The notes: a model not told the origin generated them from the letters alone. Counted from the stretch's first letter, positions 24,891 to 34,541 are shown. The stretch is DNA of 64,000 nucleotides from Paenibacillus azoreducens (GCF_021654775.1 NZ_AP025343.1:558001-622000); one strand, 5' to 3'. A program made the numbers and translations.

Positions 24891-26320
24891 CGCAAAAACA
24901 TTGGGATTCATTCAAACAGTATGAGGATGCGGCTGCCAGAATGTTTGGTTCAAGTGCCGACATCATACAACAGGTTATCTCTTTGTCGGGTGCAGAGGTG
25001 CATCTGGTTTACTGCCAGGGATTATGCGATGTGAAGAAGGTGGAGCAATACATTATTCCGGAATTGAAAAATATCCCTGAAGATATCCTTCGCTCGGATG
25101 AACTGAATCTGCAGCAGAAGGTTCCGTTTCACATGGAGCCCCTGCCAATGGACAAGATGGAAGAGGCGATGAAAGAAATCGTGCTGGAAGGCGATCTTCT
25201 TCTGGCTTTTACGCCAATGAATCTTCTCTTTTTCGCGAAGGTGGCCGATCCGCCCAAACGCCAGCCGGAGGAGCCGAATACGGAAGTGTCCACGAGGGGG
25301 CCAAGGGATGGTTTTATCGAAGACGCGCTGGTCAATATTGCTTTGATCCGCAGACGGCTCAAGTCGGATATGCTCGCGGTAGAAGAGTATACGGCCGGGA
25401 CCGAAACCGCAACCAAAGTCTATCTTCTGTATCATAAGGATACGATCAAGCCGCATGTTTTACGCGAAATTAAGGATAAGTTGTCGCATCTGCAGGTCAA
25501 AGGATTGGTGAGCAATACGCAGCTGGAAGAAAGTTTGCACGGATTTACGTTTTTTCCCCTGATGACATATACCGGTAGGCCTGACTATGCCGTCAATTCG
25601 ATCCTACATGGCAAATTCGTCATTGTGATGGGTGGTTCGCCTACGGTGCTTATGGCTCCGGTAACCTTTAACTTTTTGCTCAATACTTCGGAAGATGCGC
25701 ATTTCGTGAATGTCTTTGTGGCTGTTACGAGGTTTTTAAGAATGTGCAGCGCATTTTTCTCCGTGTTTTTGCCGGGCTTTTGGATCGCGCTGAATACATT
25801 CCATCAGGATCAAATTCCCTTTACGCTGCTTGCAACCTTAGTGAATTCGAGACAAGGCGTACCTCTTCCGGCTCCGCTAGAGGCAATCGTGATGCTGATT
25901 TTGTTTGAGACTTTTCGGGAGGCGGGTATGAGATTGCCTTCCGCTTTCGGGCAGACCTTATCAGTAGTTGGGGGGTTAATTATCGGACAGGCAGCCATCA
26001 GCGCCGGGATTGCAGGCCCGGGAACGATCGTTGTGATTGCAATCTCGGTGCTCTCCACGTTTACATTGGTGAACCAATCCTTGATAAGCGTCATCAGCCT
26101 AATTCGGATTGTCGTGCTCTTGATTAGCGGGATCCTGGGGTTGTTCGGAACTTTGGTTTGTCTATTGACCCTGGTTCTCTATCTGGGTAATGTGCGTTCC
26201 TTCGGTACCCCTTATCTGGCTCCTATATCACCGCCGAAACTTAGGGATATATACAAAATTCTGTTCAGAATGCCGTGGGGCAAGGGGAATTTTACGGACA
26301 AATCGAAAAATAAAGGATGA
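24887..26320 (+). CDS. GerAA/GerKA-type spore germination receptor subunit
   Basis: A-subunit of a germinant receptor, 477 residues. The start at 24887 overlaps the stop of the upstream gene (ATGA) and has GAAGGGGGAATACAGC before it. A soluble N-terminal half (about 1-250) is followed by the membrane part, with family motifs P-G-F-W-I-A-L-N-T-F-H, Q-G-V-P-L-P, F-R-E-A-G-M-R-L-P and G-G-L-I-I-G-Q-A-A-I. Together with the B and C subunits it would sit in the spore inner membrane and respond to nutrients. The germinant is unknown. Confidence 0.92.
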   Translation: MTQKHWDSFKQYEDAAARMFGSSADIIQQVISLSGAEVHLVYCQGLCDVKKVEQYIIPELKNIPEDILRSDELNLQQKVPFHMEPLPMDKMEEAMKEIVLEGDLLLAFTPMNLLFFAKVADPPKRQPEEPNTEVSTRGPRDGFIEDALVNIALIRRRLKSDMLAVEEYTAGTETATKVYLLYHKDTIKPHVLREIKDKLSHLQVKGLVSNTQLEESLHGFTFFPLMTYTGRPDYAVNSILHGKFVIVMGGSPTVLMAPVTFNFLLNTSEDAHFVNVFVAVTRFLRMCSAFFSVFLPGFWIALNTFHQDQIPFTLLATLVNSRQGVPLPAPLEAIVMLILFETFREAGMRLPSAFGQTLSVVGGLIIGQAAISAGIAGPGTIVVIAISVLSTFTLVNQSLISVISLIRIVVLLISGILGLFGTLVCLLTLVLYLGNVRSFGTPYLAPISPPKLRDIYKILFRMPWGKGNFTDKSKNKG

Positions 26321-26326
26321 ACATGA

Positions 26327-27466
26327 ATGATGAAGCGAATCCAATGCGCCCTTGTCATCATGCTGGTCACCACGCTTCTTACGGGCTGCTGGGGAATGAG
26401 GGAAATCGAGCATATGATCTATGTCAATACGCTCGGGGTCGACTATGAAAACGGCAAAGTCGTCGTTTATATCCAAATGGTTAACTTTAGCGGCATAGCC
26501 AAGAAGGAGACGGGGCAGGCCCAGAAACAGACGACATCGGTCGGTAAGGCGGAAGGGGACTCGTTTGATACGGCGATCTTTAATTTGTATGCCACAAGTC
26601 CGCAAAGGATCGTTTGGAGCAATATAAAAACAATTGTATTCAGCGAATCCGCCCTGAAACACAGCCTTGCTCGCCAGGTTACGGAGGTGTGGGACCGTTA
26701 TTATGAATTCCGTTATACCGTCTGGGTCATGGCGACCAGTGAGCCCATGGAAAAAGTATTTAACACCCCATCCATAAGCCAATTGTCGGTGATCTATTCT
26801 CAGCTGAATAGCCCTATGCGCACCTACGAACAAAGCTCGATAATCGCTCCGTTGTATTTGTACAAGTTTATATGGAAATGGAAAGAAAAAGGGGAGACCG
26901 TTCTTATACCTCATCTGAGAGTCGCGAGGGGTTGGACGGAAGGCAAGAAACCTTCTCCGAATGTCAGCATGTCGGGAGTTTGTTTTTTAGATAATCAGCA
27001 GTATCGGGGCTGCCTGAAAATGAAGGATATTTTAGGCCTTCGCTGGTTGGAGAAAAAAACGAGAAGAACGCCGCTGCCTATAAAAAAAGAAAAACAGGTA
27101 AAGGCGTTGATGGTGATGAATAAAATTAAATCTTCCATTCACCCCAAGTTGAAACGCGGCAAGCCGGTCTTTGACATCAAGGTCTCCATGCAGGCTACGC
27201 TCCCATCGTTAAACACGAGTCTTCATAAGAGAAAGCTGGAGCTGCAGGCGACAAAAGTAGTTAAGGATCAAATAATGGGGACCTACTTAAAAGCTTTGGA
27301 GATGGATGTTGATGTTTACGGGCTGTCAGCAATACTCCGCCGCAGCATGCCGGATGCTTGGCATAAACTGAGCAAAAAAGGCAAAATTCCGCTTGATCCG
27401 AGCAGCATTCAAAACATCGAGATTAAGGTCGATTTGGTCAGCGGCGGCATTTCCAAGATGAAGTAA
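26327..27466 (+). CDS. GerAC/GerKC-type germination lipoprotein
   Basis: C-subunit of the receptor, 379 residues. The signal ends in L-L-T-G-C-W, the usual Ger(x)C lipobox, so it is lipid-anchored. The family's early motif, R-E-I-E-H-M-I-Y-V-N-T-L-G-V-D-Y, follows. The C-terminal Spore_GerAC domain shows V-K-D-Q-I, then Y-G-L-S, and W-H-K-L near the end. Seven bases separate it from the A gene. The full receptor set is present in one operon. Confidence 0.9.
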   Translation: MMKRIQCALVIMLVTTLLTGCWGMREIEHMIYVNTLGVDYENGKVVVYIQMVNFSGIAKKETGQAQKQTTSVGKAEGDSFDTAIFNLYATSPQRIVWSNIKTIVFSESALKHSLARQVTEVWDRYYEFRYTVWVMATSEPMEKVFNTPSISQLSVIYSQLNSPMRTYEQSSIIAPLYLYKFIWKWKEKGETVLIPHLRVARGWTEGKKPSPNVSMSGVCFLDNQQYRGCLKMKDILGLRWLEKKTRRTPLPIKKEKQVKALMVMNKIKSSIHPKLKRGKPVFDIKVSMQATLPSLNTSLHKRKLELQATKVVKDQIMGTYLKALEMDVDVYGLSAILRRSMPDAWHKLSKKGKIPLDPSSIQNIEIKVDLVSGGISKMK

Positions 27467-27493
27467 TATGCAGACAGCCGCCGCTGATGAGAA

Positions 27494-28714
27494 TTATCCG
27501 GAAACTTCTTGACGCCCGTTGTATTGCAGCTGTCTTCGCTCAATTCGGAAGGCCGCAAAGCTTAGCAGGACCATGAAAAGCGTAAACAAAGCGAGCAGCC
27601 ATGAGGTTTGGTTGGCATGCAAATGATCCATGCTCCAGCCGGTGAACAACGGAAGGATCGCACCTCCCACGCCCCCGGCCGCAATGAGAATGCTTGGCGT
27701 GGATTCCTCGCTGCCTTCAAGCAATTTGCTGGCAAAGACGAGGGTGATCGAGAAGATGCCGGACATAAACAGGCCAAGCAGCAAAATCACGGCAAAGGAC
27801 GACCAGATGTTTGAGGTGAAAGGGAACACGGCCAGCAAACCAAGAGTAACGATACAGCTAACCAGGACATATACACGGTAATGGATGCGTTCGGCGACGG
27901 TGCCCGCGAAAATCCGCCCCACTGACATCGCGATCCAGAAGCAGGTTACGCTGAGCGCGGCTCCGGCTTCCTTCATGCCGATTTTTTCGATCAAGATGGC
28001 CGGCATAAAATTAGCGAGACTCATCTCTGTACCGACGTAAAGGAAGAAAAATAAAATAAACATCAGCAGAATCCCAAAAGATTTGCCCTGATAGGGAAAA
28101 GGCTTCTTTCCGGAGGACGTGCCGGCACTGTCGGCGCCTGCCGCCGATGTTTTTGCCCTCAGCGCGGCATCGATTTCTCCGAAGGAGCTTTTGGACCAGA
28201 AGAGAAAGGTCACCAAAGCAAATAATGAAATGACAAGAAAAGAGAAGCGCCACCATCCTTGGGTGATTAAGCCGCTGGCAATCAGCGGCATGATCATGGC
28301 GCCTACGCCGAAAAAGACTTCCAAACGGCTCATGGCGACGGCCGTCTTGTCTTTGATCGCCGCAATGATAATCGTTCCGATGACGGCCTCGATCATGCCG
28401 AAACCAAAGCCGGCGCATAAGGCAATCGGGTAGAGAAGCCCCCATGGGGGAAGCAGCATGTATGTAAGCTCGGCTGCGCAAAGCAGGGAGATTGCGATAA
28501 GCACCCCGCCTCTTTTGCCGAATCGGCGGTTCAAGATGGGGGAGACAAGCACACCCGCCAGAAATCCGGCGAACTGCGTGAATATGAGTGTTCCGCCCTG
28601 ACTGTATTCGCGGCCATAATGCTCAAGCAGTACCGGAAGAACGGAGCCCAGTACGACATGGGCCAAGCCGATCAAAAAATAGGATAAACATCCAATCCAA
28701 ATCAAACGTTTCAT
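27494..28714 (-). CDS. MFS transporter, GlcP-like sugar permease
   Basis: A 406-residue major-facilitator protein with twelve expected helices and a loop of about 35 residues in the middle (Ala/Gly/Ser-rich). Several stretches follow the Bacillus subtilis glucose/mannose:H+ symporter GlcP, including S-R-L-E-V-F-F-G-V-G-A and S-L-A-N-F-M-P-A-I-L-I. AAAGGAGCTATC precedes the ATG. It is convergent with the ger operon and divergent from the next gene. The sugar is not determined; a drug-efflux role is less likely given the match. Confidence 0.8.
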   Translation of the reverse strand: MKRLIWIGCLSYFLIGLAHVVLGSVLPVLLEHYGREYSQGGTLIFTQFAGFLAGVLVSPILNRRFGKRGGVLIAISLLCAAELTYMLLPPWGLLYPIALCAGFGFGMIEAVIGTIIIAAIKDKTAVAMSRLEVFFGVGAMIMPLIASGLITQGWWRFSFLVISLFALVTFLFWSKSSFGEIDAALRAKTSAAGADSAGTSSGKKPFPYQGKSFGILLMFILFFFLYVGTEMSLANFMPAILIEKIGMKEAGAALSVTCFWIAMSVGRIFAGTVAERIHYRVYVLVSCIVTLGLLAVFPFTSNIWSSFAVILLLGLFMSGIFSITLVFASKLLEGSEESTPSILIAAGGVGGAILPLFTGWSMDHLHANQTSWLLALFTLFMVLLSFAAFRIERRQLQYNGRQEVSG

Positions 28715-28860
28715 GATAGCTCCTTTAGTGGCATATTTGCTTTTATCCGGATGGATTGTCCGAATCGCTGGTTAGCATTATGTTCATCATACAGGAGAAA
28801 CCGCTCTAAAGTCATGAATCTTGAAAAATCCGGTTTTTAATTGAAAGGAGAATTGTGCAT

Positions 28861-29280
28861 ATGGAAGCCCGGATCGTTATGGAACAAAACATCGTTAAAA
28901 TTTTGGACCACCATGAATACTGCGCCTTTGCCACCGTGGAAGGAAACAAGCCCAAGCAGCGGTACATGATGCTTTACAACAGGGGACTCAGCATTTATCT
29001 CGTTACGGACCGCAAAACGCATAAAGTTATGGAGCTGCAGGAAAACCCGCATGTTTCGCTGTTGTTCGGTTATGAAAACGGGTGTGCCAAAGGATCTGCC
29101 GAAATCGAAGGGACCTGCACAATAACAGATGACCGGGAACTTTGCGAGTATCTCTGGAAACCCGAGTTCAAAGACAAATTCACCGGACCCGAAGACCCCG
29201 ATTACGTCATTCTAAAAATCAATCCGGTTCGCATTGTATATGTTTCGGAGAACGGCGATAAACATGAATGGATCGAATAA
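28861..29280 (+). CDS. Pyridoxamine 5'-phosphate oxidase-fold protein
   Basis: A 139-residue split-barrel flavin-binding protein of the general-stress-protein-26/PNPOx-like type. It carries Y-C-A-F-A-T-V-E-G, then R-Y-M-M-L-Y and T-D-R-K-T-H-K-V at the FMN phosphate site. I choose the ATG at 28861, ten bases after AAAGGAG. A GTG six bases upstream is possible but too close to the binding site. It is a single gene with its own upstream region of 140 bases. Members reduce F420, bilins or flavins, and the exact role cannot be told. Confidence 0.83.
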   Translation: MEARIVMEQNIVKILDHHEYCAFATVEGNKPKQRYMMLYNRGLSIYLVTDRKTHKVMELQENPHVSLLFGYENGCAKGSAEIEGTCTITDDRELCEYLWKPEFKDKFTGPEDPDYVILKINPVRIVYVSENGDKHEWIE

Positions 29281-29522
29281 AAGAATCCGCGGATAGCAAT
29301 TTTTCAGGACAAAATATATATGTAAAACCTTATATAATGCCTAGGACAGGGTCCCTGGTATTATTTTTTTTGCAAATGGATGCATTTGTCTTTATTTTGG
29401 CCTGAAATCAATATAAACTACTAATGTGGACCGGATGAATTAACCGCTGGACGTTTTTTGGCAGCGGTTACAATCAGGTCCGCATACTTGTCTTATCAGG
29501 TATATATAATAGGAGGGGTAAA

Positions 29523-31868
29523 ATGTCGAAGTCCCGCAAAAAAGTAGTTAAAAGCATCACTGCCGCCGTCGTTGCCATCAACGTGCTGGCACTTCCGTTT
29601 GTCGCTTATGCCGACGGAAGCACATCAAACTCGAAAGTTAAGATTCGTTTGATGGAAACATCCGATTTGCATGTTAACATGGTCAATTACGACTATTATG
29701 GGGACAAGCCTACGGATGAATACGGATTTGCCAAAACGGCGAGCCTGATCAACGCGGCGCGCAAAGAAGCCAAAAACAGTCTGCTGTTCGATAACGGCGA
29801 TCTCCTGCAAGGCAATCCGCTTGGAGATTATGTGGCCAAAGTCAATCCGTTGAAACCGGGCCAAATTCATCCCGTGTACAAAGCGATGGATTTGATGAAT
29901 TACGATGCGGGCGGCGTAGGAAATCATGAATTCAACTACGGACTCGATTTTCTGAAATTGGCTGAACAGGGAGCCAAATTCCCGATCGTTAACGCTAACA
30001 TTTACAAAGACGACGGGGATAAAGATGAAAGCAATGACGTGAACTATTTTACCCCTTATACGATCCTGAACAAAAAAGTGATTGACGAAAACGGCCAGGA
30101 GCAAACCGTCAAGGTTGGCGTGATTGCTTTTGCGCCTCCGCAAATCATGCAGTGGGACAGCGCGAATCTGGTCGGCAAGGTGATCGCCAAAGATATCGTC
30201 CAAACCGCCAAGAAATTCGTGCCGCAAATGAAAAAAGAAGGCGCCGACATCATCGTCGCGATCCCTCACTCCGGCTTCGAGGATATCCCGCAAACGGATT
30301 TGATGGAAAACTCCGTGCTGTATCTGAGCCAGGTTGAAGGCATTGACGCGATCATGTTCGGCCATGCTCATAAAACCTTCCCTAGCGCCGAGTTTAAAGG
30401 CAAAAAAGGCGTTGACCTCGAAAAGGGCACCATCAACGGCGTTCCTTCCGTCGAGCCCGGGTATTGGGGGGACCATCTCGGAATCATCGATTTGGATCTT
30501 GAAAAGGTAGACGGCAAATGGAAAGTCGTTGACTCCAAAACCGAGACCCGCGCTGTATATGACGTTGCGAACAAAAAGGCTTTGGTTGATGCCGATCAAA
30601 AAATTATCGATGCCGTTAAAACGGAGCATGAGGCAACGATCGAATATGTTCGCGGTCCTGTAGGCAAAACTTCAGCGCCAATCACCAGCTATTTCGCACT
30701 TGTGCAAGATGATCCGTCCATTCAAATCGTCACGAATGCCCAAAAATGGTATGTGGAAAAAAATCTGAAAGGTACGGATTATGAAAAACTTCCGGTTCTC
30801 TCTGCAGGAGCTCCATTTAAAGCGGGCGGGCGCGCAGGAGCATCGTATTATACCAATATTCCGGCAGGAACGATCGCCATCAAGAATGTTTCCGACCTTT
30901 ACGTATATCCTAATACCGTACATGCGGTAGTAGTAAACGGCGAAGAATTGAAGAACTGGCTCGAATGGTCAGCAGGCCAATTTAACCAGGTCGATCCTTC
31001 CAAATCAACGGAGCAGCCGCTTATCAATAACGATTTCCCAACGTATAACTATGATGTTATCGATGGCGTGACTTATCAAATCGATGTAACTCAACCTAAT
31101 AAATATGATCTGAAAGGCAATGTGGTCAATCCGGATGCAAACCGCATCAAAAACTTGCAGTTCAATGGCAAGCCGATTGATCCAAAGCAGAAGTTTGTCG
31201 TAGCTACAAACAACTACCGTGCTTCGTCTTCCAAGCTGGCGAATCCGGACGGCAAACGGATCATTATGGCGGCTCCGGACGAAAACCGTCAGGTGATTAT
31301 CGACTATATCCGCGAGAATGGCACGATTAATCCTACCGCTGACCATAACTGGTCGTTTGCGCCGGTTGACAAGAAGCTGAACGTAACCTTTATTTCTTCG
31401 CCGGATGCGAAGGATTTGGTAGCGAAGAGCAATAATATGGCATATGTAGGAGACGGCGGAAACGGATTTGCGAAGTATTCCTTGGACCTGTCCGTTAAGG
31501 CGGAAGCTCCTGCAGCCGAAACGGCTAAGCCGTCAACGGCAGCAGAGACGACTCCGGCAGCAGAAACGACTCCGACAGCGACTAAGGAGGAGCCAAAAGC
31601 AGAGGCAGCGGAAGCGAAACCTGCCCAACCTGCCCAACCTGCCCAACCTGCAACCAAGCCGGCGACACAACCGGAAAACACTAAGCCGGCCGCACAACCG
31701 GAAAACGCCAAGCCTGCGACCAGCGGCAAGGTCTATGTCATTAAAAAAGGGGATAACCTGTATCGCATCGGACTGCGTTTCGGTGTTGATTGGGAAAAAA
31801 TCGCCAAAGAAAATGGAATCACTAACGTACGCGGCCTTAAAATTGGCCAGGAAATCGTAATTCCATAA
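29523..31868 (+). CDS. YfkN/CpdB-like bifunctional nucleotidase with C-terminal LysM
   Basis: Secreted enzyme expected to split 2',3'-cyclic nucleotides and 3'- or 5'-nucleotides outside the cell. The 781 residues begin with a signal peptide ending A-Y-A. The calcineurin-like metal site is D-L-H (E-T-S-D-L-H-V), then N-G-D, G-N-H-E-F, A-I-P-H-S and G-H-A-H-K. The 5'-nucleotidase C domain follows (about 390-640). A low-complexity linker rich in Ala, Pro, Thr and Glu (about 660-730) contains three tandem A-Q-P units. A single LysM domain ends the protein (K-K-G-D-N-L-Y-R-I-G), so it likely binds peptidoglycan without covalent anchoring. AGGAGGGGTAAA precedes the ATG. Confidence 0.92.
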   Translation: MSKSRKKVVKSITAAVVAINVLALPFVAYADGSTSNSKVKIRLMETSDLHVNMVNYDYYGDKPTDEYGFAKTASLINAARKEAKNSLLFDNGDLLQGNPLGDYVAKVNPLKPGQIHPVYKAMDLMNYDAGGVGNHEFNYGLDFLKLAEQGAKFPIVNANIYKDDGDKDESNDVNYFTPYTILNKKVIDENGQEQTVKVGVIAFAPPQIMQWDSANLVGKVIAKDIVQTAKKFVPQMKKEGADIIVAIPHSGFEDIPQTDLMENSVLYLSQVEGIDAIMFGHAHKTFPSAEFKGKKGVDLEKGTINGVPSVEPGYWGDHLGIIDLDLEKVDGKWKVVDSKTETRAVYDVANKKALVDADQKIIDAVKTEHEATIEYVRGPVGKTSAPITSYFALVQDDPSIQIVTNAQKWYVEKNLKGTDYEKLPVLSAGAPFKAGGRAGASYYTNIPAGTIAIKNVSDLYVYPNTVHAVVVNGEELKNWLEWSAGQFNQVDPSKSTEQPLINNDFPTYNYDVIDGVTYQIDVTQPNKYDLKGNVVNPDANRIKNLQFNGKPIDPKQKFVVATNNYRASSSKLANPDGKRIIMAAPDENRQVIIDYIRENGTINPTADHNWSFAPVDKKLNVTFISSPDAKDLVAKSNNMAYVGDGGNGFAKYSLDLSVKAEAPAAETAKPSTAAETTPAAETTPTATKEEPKAEAAEAKPAQPAQPAQPATKPATQPENTKPAAQPENAKPATSGKVYVIKKGDNLYRIGLRFGVDWEKIAKENGITNVRGLKIGQEIVIP

Positions 31869-31898
31869 GTAAAATGTGACATATATTATAGATGAAAA

Positions 31899-31938
31899 AC
31901 AAGCTGGCGGTTGATCTGTAACCGCCAGCTTGTTTTGT
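31899..31938 (+). terminator. Terminator after the nucleotidase gene
   Basis: ACAAGCTGGCGGTT and AACCGCCAGCTTGT form a 14-base perfect stem followed by TTTTG. Confidence 0.93.
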
Positions 31939-32041
31939 AAAAATAATCCTTGGAAATTCATAAAACCTCACACACAAAGTAAGGAGGTCGTGCTATAATC
32001 AAATCAACAATTTTCGGCAAAATATGCCAAGGAGGGACTAC

Positions 32042-33082
32042 ATGAGCTGCCGTGGATGTACCGCTATACAACCTATAGAAGATCAAGGCATGGTCAGGCT
32101 CAGGCCCAATCATGATCTGATGTCTGCTGTAATCCATGAGAAGAAGCTGGCATCGGAATCGAGCAGGGAAATGATGAAGGTGGAATACAGCTCGCAAGAC
32201 GAATTGTTGGACCTGATGCAAAGTCTGCATACGCTTCCGGAGCAGATTGTAAACGGAACAGAAATTTCGATTACCGGCCTGAGCCAAAATGCCAACCAAA
32301 ATCCATGGATTTCTCTATCCCAGATGAAGGCCCGCATGGATCATTCCAATGTCGCTGAAATTATCAGGCAGGGGAATTTCGTCAGCCATATGCAGCCCAT
32401 TGTAGACGCCTCGCAAGAAATTATCGGCTTTGAGTTTCTGCTTCGGCCTGCGCCCGGGGGAGCGGCGTTTAATCCGTACCATTTGTTTGAAGTGGCAAGG
32501 GAGACCGGCATGCATTCTTTTTTGGACAGAGCAGCGCGCATTTCCGCGATCGAAACCAGCGCCAAGTGGCTGCCGCGCGGCATAAAACGTTTTATAAATT
32601 TTCTCCCGTCATCCATTTACAATCCGGAATATTGCCTGAGCCATACGTTTAAAACGATAGACCGACTGCATTTGGACCCTGAGGACTTTGTATTCGAGGT
32701 TGTGGAAACGGAACAAATCGACAATATGGATCATCTCTTACGCATTTTTAAGGCCTACCGCGACCATGGGATGAAAGTGGCGTTGGACGATGTCGGTTCA
32801 GGTTACTCGACACTGGAAGTCATGTCTTTATTGCAGCCCGATTACGTCAAAATCGACCGCAGCTTAATCGACCATTGCGATCAGGACCCCGCCAAGCAGG
32901 ATAAAATTATGAGCATCTTGGGCCAAGCGGAGAAATTCGGGGGAAGGGTTCTAGCCGAGGGGATCGAGAGGCAGGAAGAGTTTGATTTTTGCCGAAGTTC
33001 CGGCATTCATCTTGCACAGGGGTATTTATTTGGCAAACCGGCGGAACGCCCTCCGTTTCAAATGCAAATTCGGGCAGTGTAG
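32042..33082 (+). CDS. EAL-domain protein, probable c-di-GMP phosphodiesterase
   Basis: A 346-residue cytoplasmic protein. The start at 32042 is set by CAAGGAGGGACTAC. The N-terminal ~100 residues start with C-x-x-C (M-S-C-R-G-C) and match no sensor domain I know. The EAL domain spans about 105-340. Its name motif reads E-F-L-L-R instead of E-A-L/V-L-R, but the metal-binding Glu is kept. The Asn (F-I-N-F-L), the Glu pair (V-V-E-T-E), D-D-V-G-S-G, the Lys (V-K-I-D-R) and the final Glu (A-E-G-I-E-R) are also kept. An active enzyme is likely, but the F and V substitutions leave doubt. Single gene. Confidence 0.85.
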   Translation: MSCRGCTAIQPIEDQGMVRLRPNHDLMSAVIHEKKLASESSREMMKVEYSSQDELLDLMQSLHTLPEQIVNGTEISITGLSQNANQNPWISLSQMKARMDHSNVAEIIRQGNFVSHMQPIVDASQEIIGFEFLLRPAPGGAAFNPYHLFEVARETGMHSFLDRAARISAIETSAKWLPRGIKRFINFLPSSIYNPEYCLSHTFKTIDRLHLDPEDFVFEVVETEQIDNMDHLLRIFKAYRDHGMKVALDDVGSGYSTLEVMSLLQPDYVKIDRSLIDHCDQDPAKQDKIMSILGQAEKFGGRVLAEGIERQEEFDFCRSSGIHLAQGYLFGKPAERPPFQMQIRAV

Positions 33083-33183
33083 CATGAGGAAGTACATAAA
33101 GTATTAAATTTGAACGTATAAAGAAATAAGATGAAAAGCAAAGAATTTGTTGCATTAAGTTTTTGAATGTATGTATTTAAGTC

Positions 33184-33232
33184 AAAGCAATCCCTTCGCA
33201 TTTCTGGTGGAAATGGAAGGGGTTGCTTTTTG
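33184..33232 (+). terminator. Terminator after the EAL gene
   Basis: AAAGCAATCCCTTC pairs with GGAAGGGGTTGCTTT around a 17-base loop, followed by TTTTT. Confidence 0.85.
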
Positions 33233-33263
33233 GGTTATGGTAAAGCATGGAGGGAGAAGGATT

Positions 33264-33350
33264 TGCGGAGAAGCGAAACGTCCGCCTAAAAGTTTACCGT
33301 AGGAAAGCTAGCATCGAAAACATACGCTTTATGAGCGGATTTCGGCCATG
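33264..33350 (+). repeat. Free copy of the ~40-bp hairpin module with flanks
   Basis: GTCCGCCTAAAAGTTTACCG, then TAGGAAAGCTAGCATCGAAA, then ACATACGCTT. It matches the insertion in the left arm of the inverted repeat at 46775-46816 and an insertion in MITE copy E. No gene is seen between 33233 and 33367. Confidence 0.65.
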
Positions 33351-33367
33351 AATGAGTTAAATCAAAG

Positions 33368-33414
33368 AAACCCGGGAGAAGGACTCTTTTTAGTGTCCGT
33401 TTCCCGGGTCACAG
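33368..33414 (-). terminator. Terminator after the stalk-domain gene
   Basis: On the minus strand, ACCCGGGAA pairs with TTCTCCCGGGT around about 24 bases and runs into TTCTTTG. Confidence 0.7.
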
Positions 33415-33452
33415 CCAGATGAATGGCGGCAGGCATTTTCTTCAAATCATAC

Positions 33453-34361
33453 TTAATCAGTTCTCTTTTCGCCCTCTATCTCTTTAATAAACGGTTGGGT
33501 TCTGTCTGTATAATTGAATTTTCCAAGTTCCTTGGCCTTGCCGTCTTTGCCTACAACTCCATAGTCGACCATGCCACCTAAAAAATAGTCGGTAAAATAG
33601 ACGTATTGATCGCTGCCTGACGGACGTTTGCCCGATTCTTGGATAATGGATTGAGACAGGTTTGAGATGATGTCTTTGTCATCCTGTTGTTTAGCAAAGT
33701 TCAGTTTGCCTGCCCAAATTTGCCATGCGGCTTGATCTTTGACTTCATAGTATTTTATAATATCGCCTTCAAGTACAAAGAATCGTTGAGTTTTACCATA
33801 TGGGAAATAATATTTCGATATGTTGCTTTCGCTTATTGTTGGAATTGGGTCGTATAAACTGATATGCGGCAAAGATAAAACGGCGGCTCGTGCTTTAACG
33901 ATATCTTTGCTGTTTTCGGCTCCTTCAGTATTTGAGTTGTAAATCACGGCCGTTCTGGTTCCAGCATCCCATACAACATTTGCTCCCAAAGACTCGCCAA
34001 TGAATTTTAAAGGGACGTAAACGGTACCCTTCACATTTTTCGGGGGGGTATCCAATGTTAATTTCGAGTTTCCCTGATATGCAATTTTACTGTTTACCGT
34101 CATTTTGACGGTTTCTTTGGATTTCGAATTTGCAACCGTTATAGAGTTTGTTTTGCCATCCCATTCCACCTTGAAAATACGCATTAGAGTTAATGCACGA
34201 ATAGGAACCATCGTGGTTTGATTGATGATGAGGGGTTTTTGATCCACCTGTTTAACTCCGTTCACATTCAGGTTGGCTGATGAAGAGGGGGCCGCCATTA
34301 CCGAACTGCTGATCGAGAAAGCGAGCAGTAACGATGAAGCGGCTATAAAGATCTTTTTCAT
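33453..34361 (-). CDS. Secreted protein with copper-amine-oxidase N-terminal-like (stalk) domain
   Basis: A 302-residue exported protein. The start at 34361 is set by AGAAGGAGTCATTTTTC; an ATG 33 bases upstream lacks a site. The signal peptide (about 1-24) ends M-A-A. The stalk domain covers about 30-150 with its marks V-P-I-R-A-L, then V-P-L-K-F-I-G-E-S-L-G-A-N-V-V-W-D. The C-terminal half (about 150-302) is not recognised. Despite the domain name these proteins are not oxidases and bind no known copper. They are wall-linked modules common in Paenibacillus. Single gene with terminators on both sides. Confidence 0.82.
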   Translation of the reverse strand: MKKIFIAASSLLLAFSISSSVMAAPSSSANLNVNGVKQVDQKPLIINQTTMVPIRALTLMRIFKVEWDGKTNSITVANSKSKETVKMTVNSKIAYQGNSKLTLDTPPKNVKGTVYVPLKFIGESLGANVVWDAGTRTAVIYNSNTEGAENSKDIVKARAAVLSLPHISLYDPIPTISESNISKYYFPYGKTQRFFVLEGDIIKYYEVKDQAAWQIWAGKLNFAKQQDDKDIISNLSQSIIQESGKRPSGSDQYVYFTDYFLGGMVDYGVVGKDGKAKELGKFNYTDRTQPFIKEIEGEKRTD

Positions 34362-34498
34362 GAAAAATGACTCCTTCTTATAGAATTTCGACATGTTATT
34401 TTTGGGTCAGAAGTTATTTTTGCCCATCTATATGAATGACGAAAAAAATACGATTTTGTTTCGCTGAAAATGATAAAAATTGGATAGTTGATTGAGAG

Positions 34499-34541
34499 AC
34501 AAAAAAGGCCGCCCCTAGTTAAATAACCTAAGGGCGGTCCA
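34499..34541 (-). terminator. Terminator after the maltose phosphorylase gene
   Basis: On the minus strand, GGACCGCCCTTAGG pairs with CTAGGGGCGGCC around TTATTTAA, followed by TTTTTTG. Confidence 0.85.
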
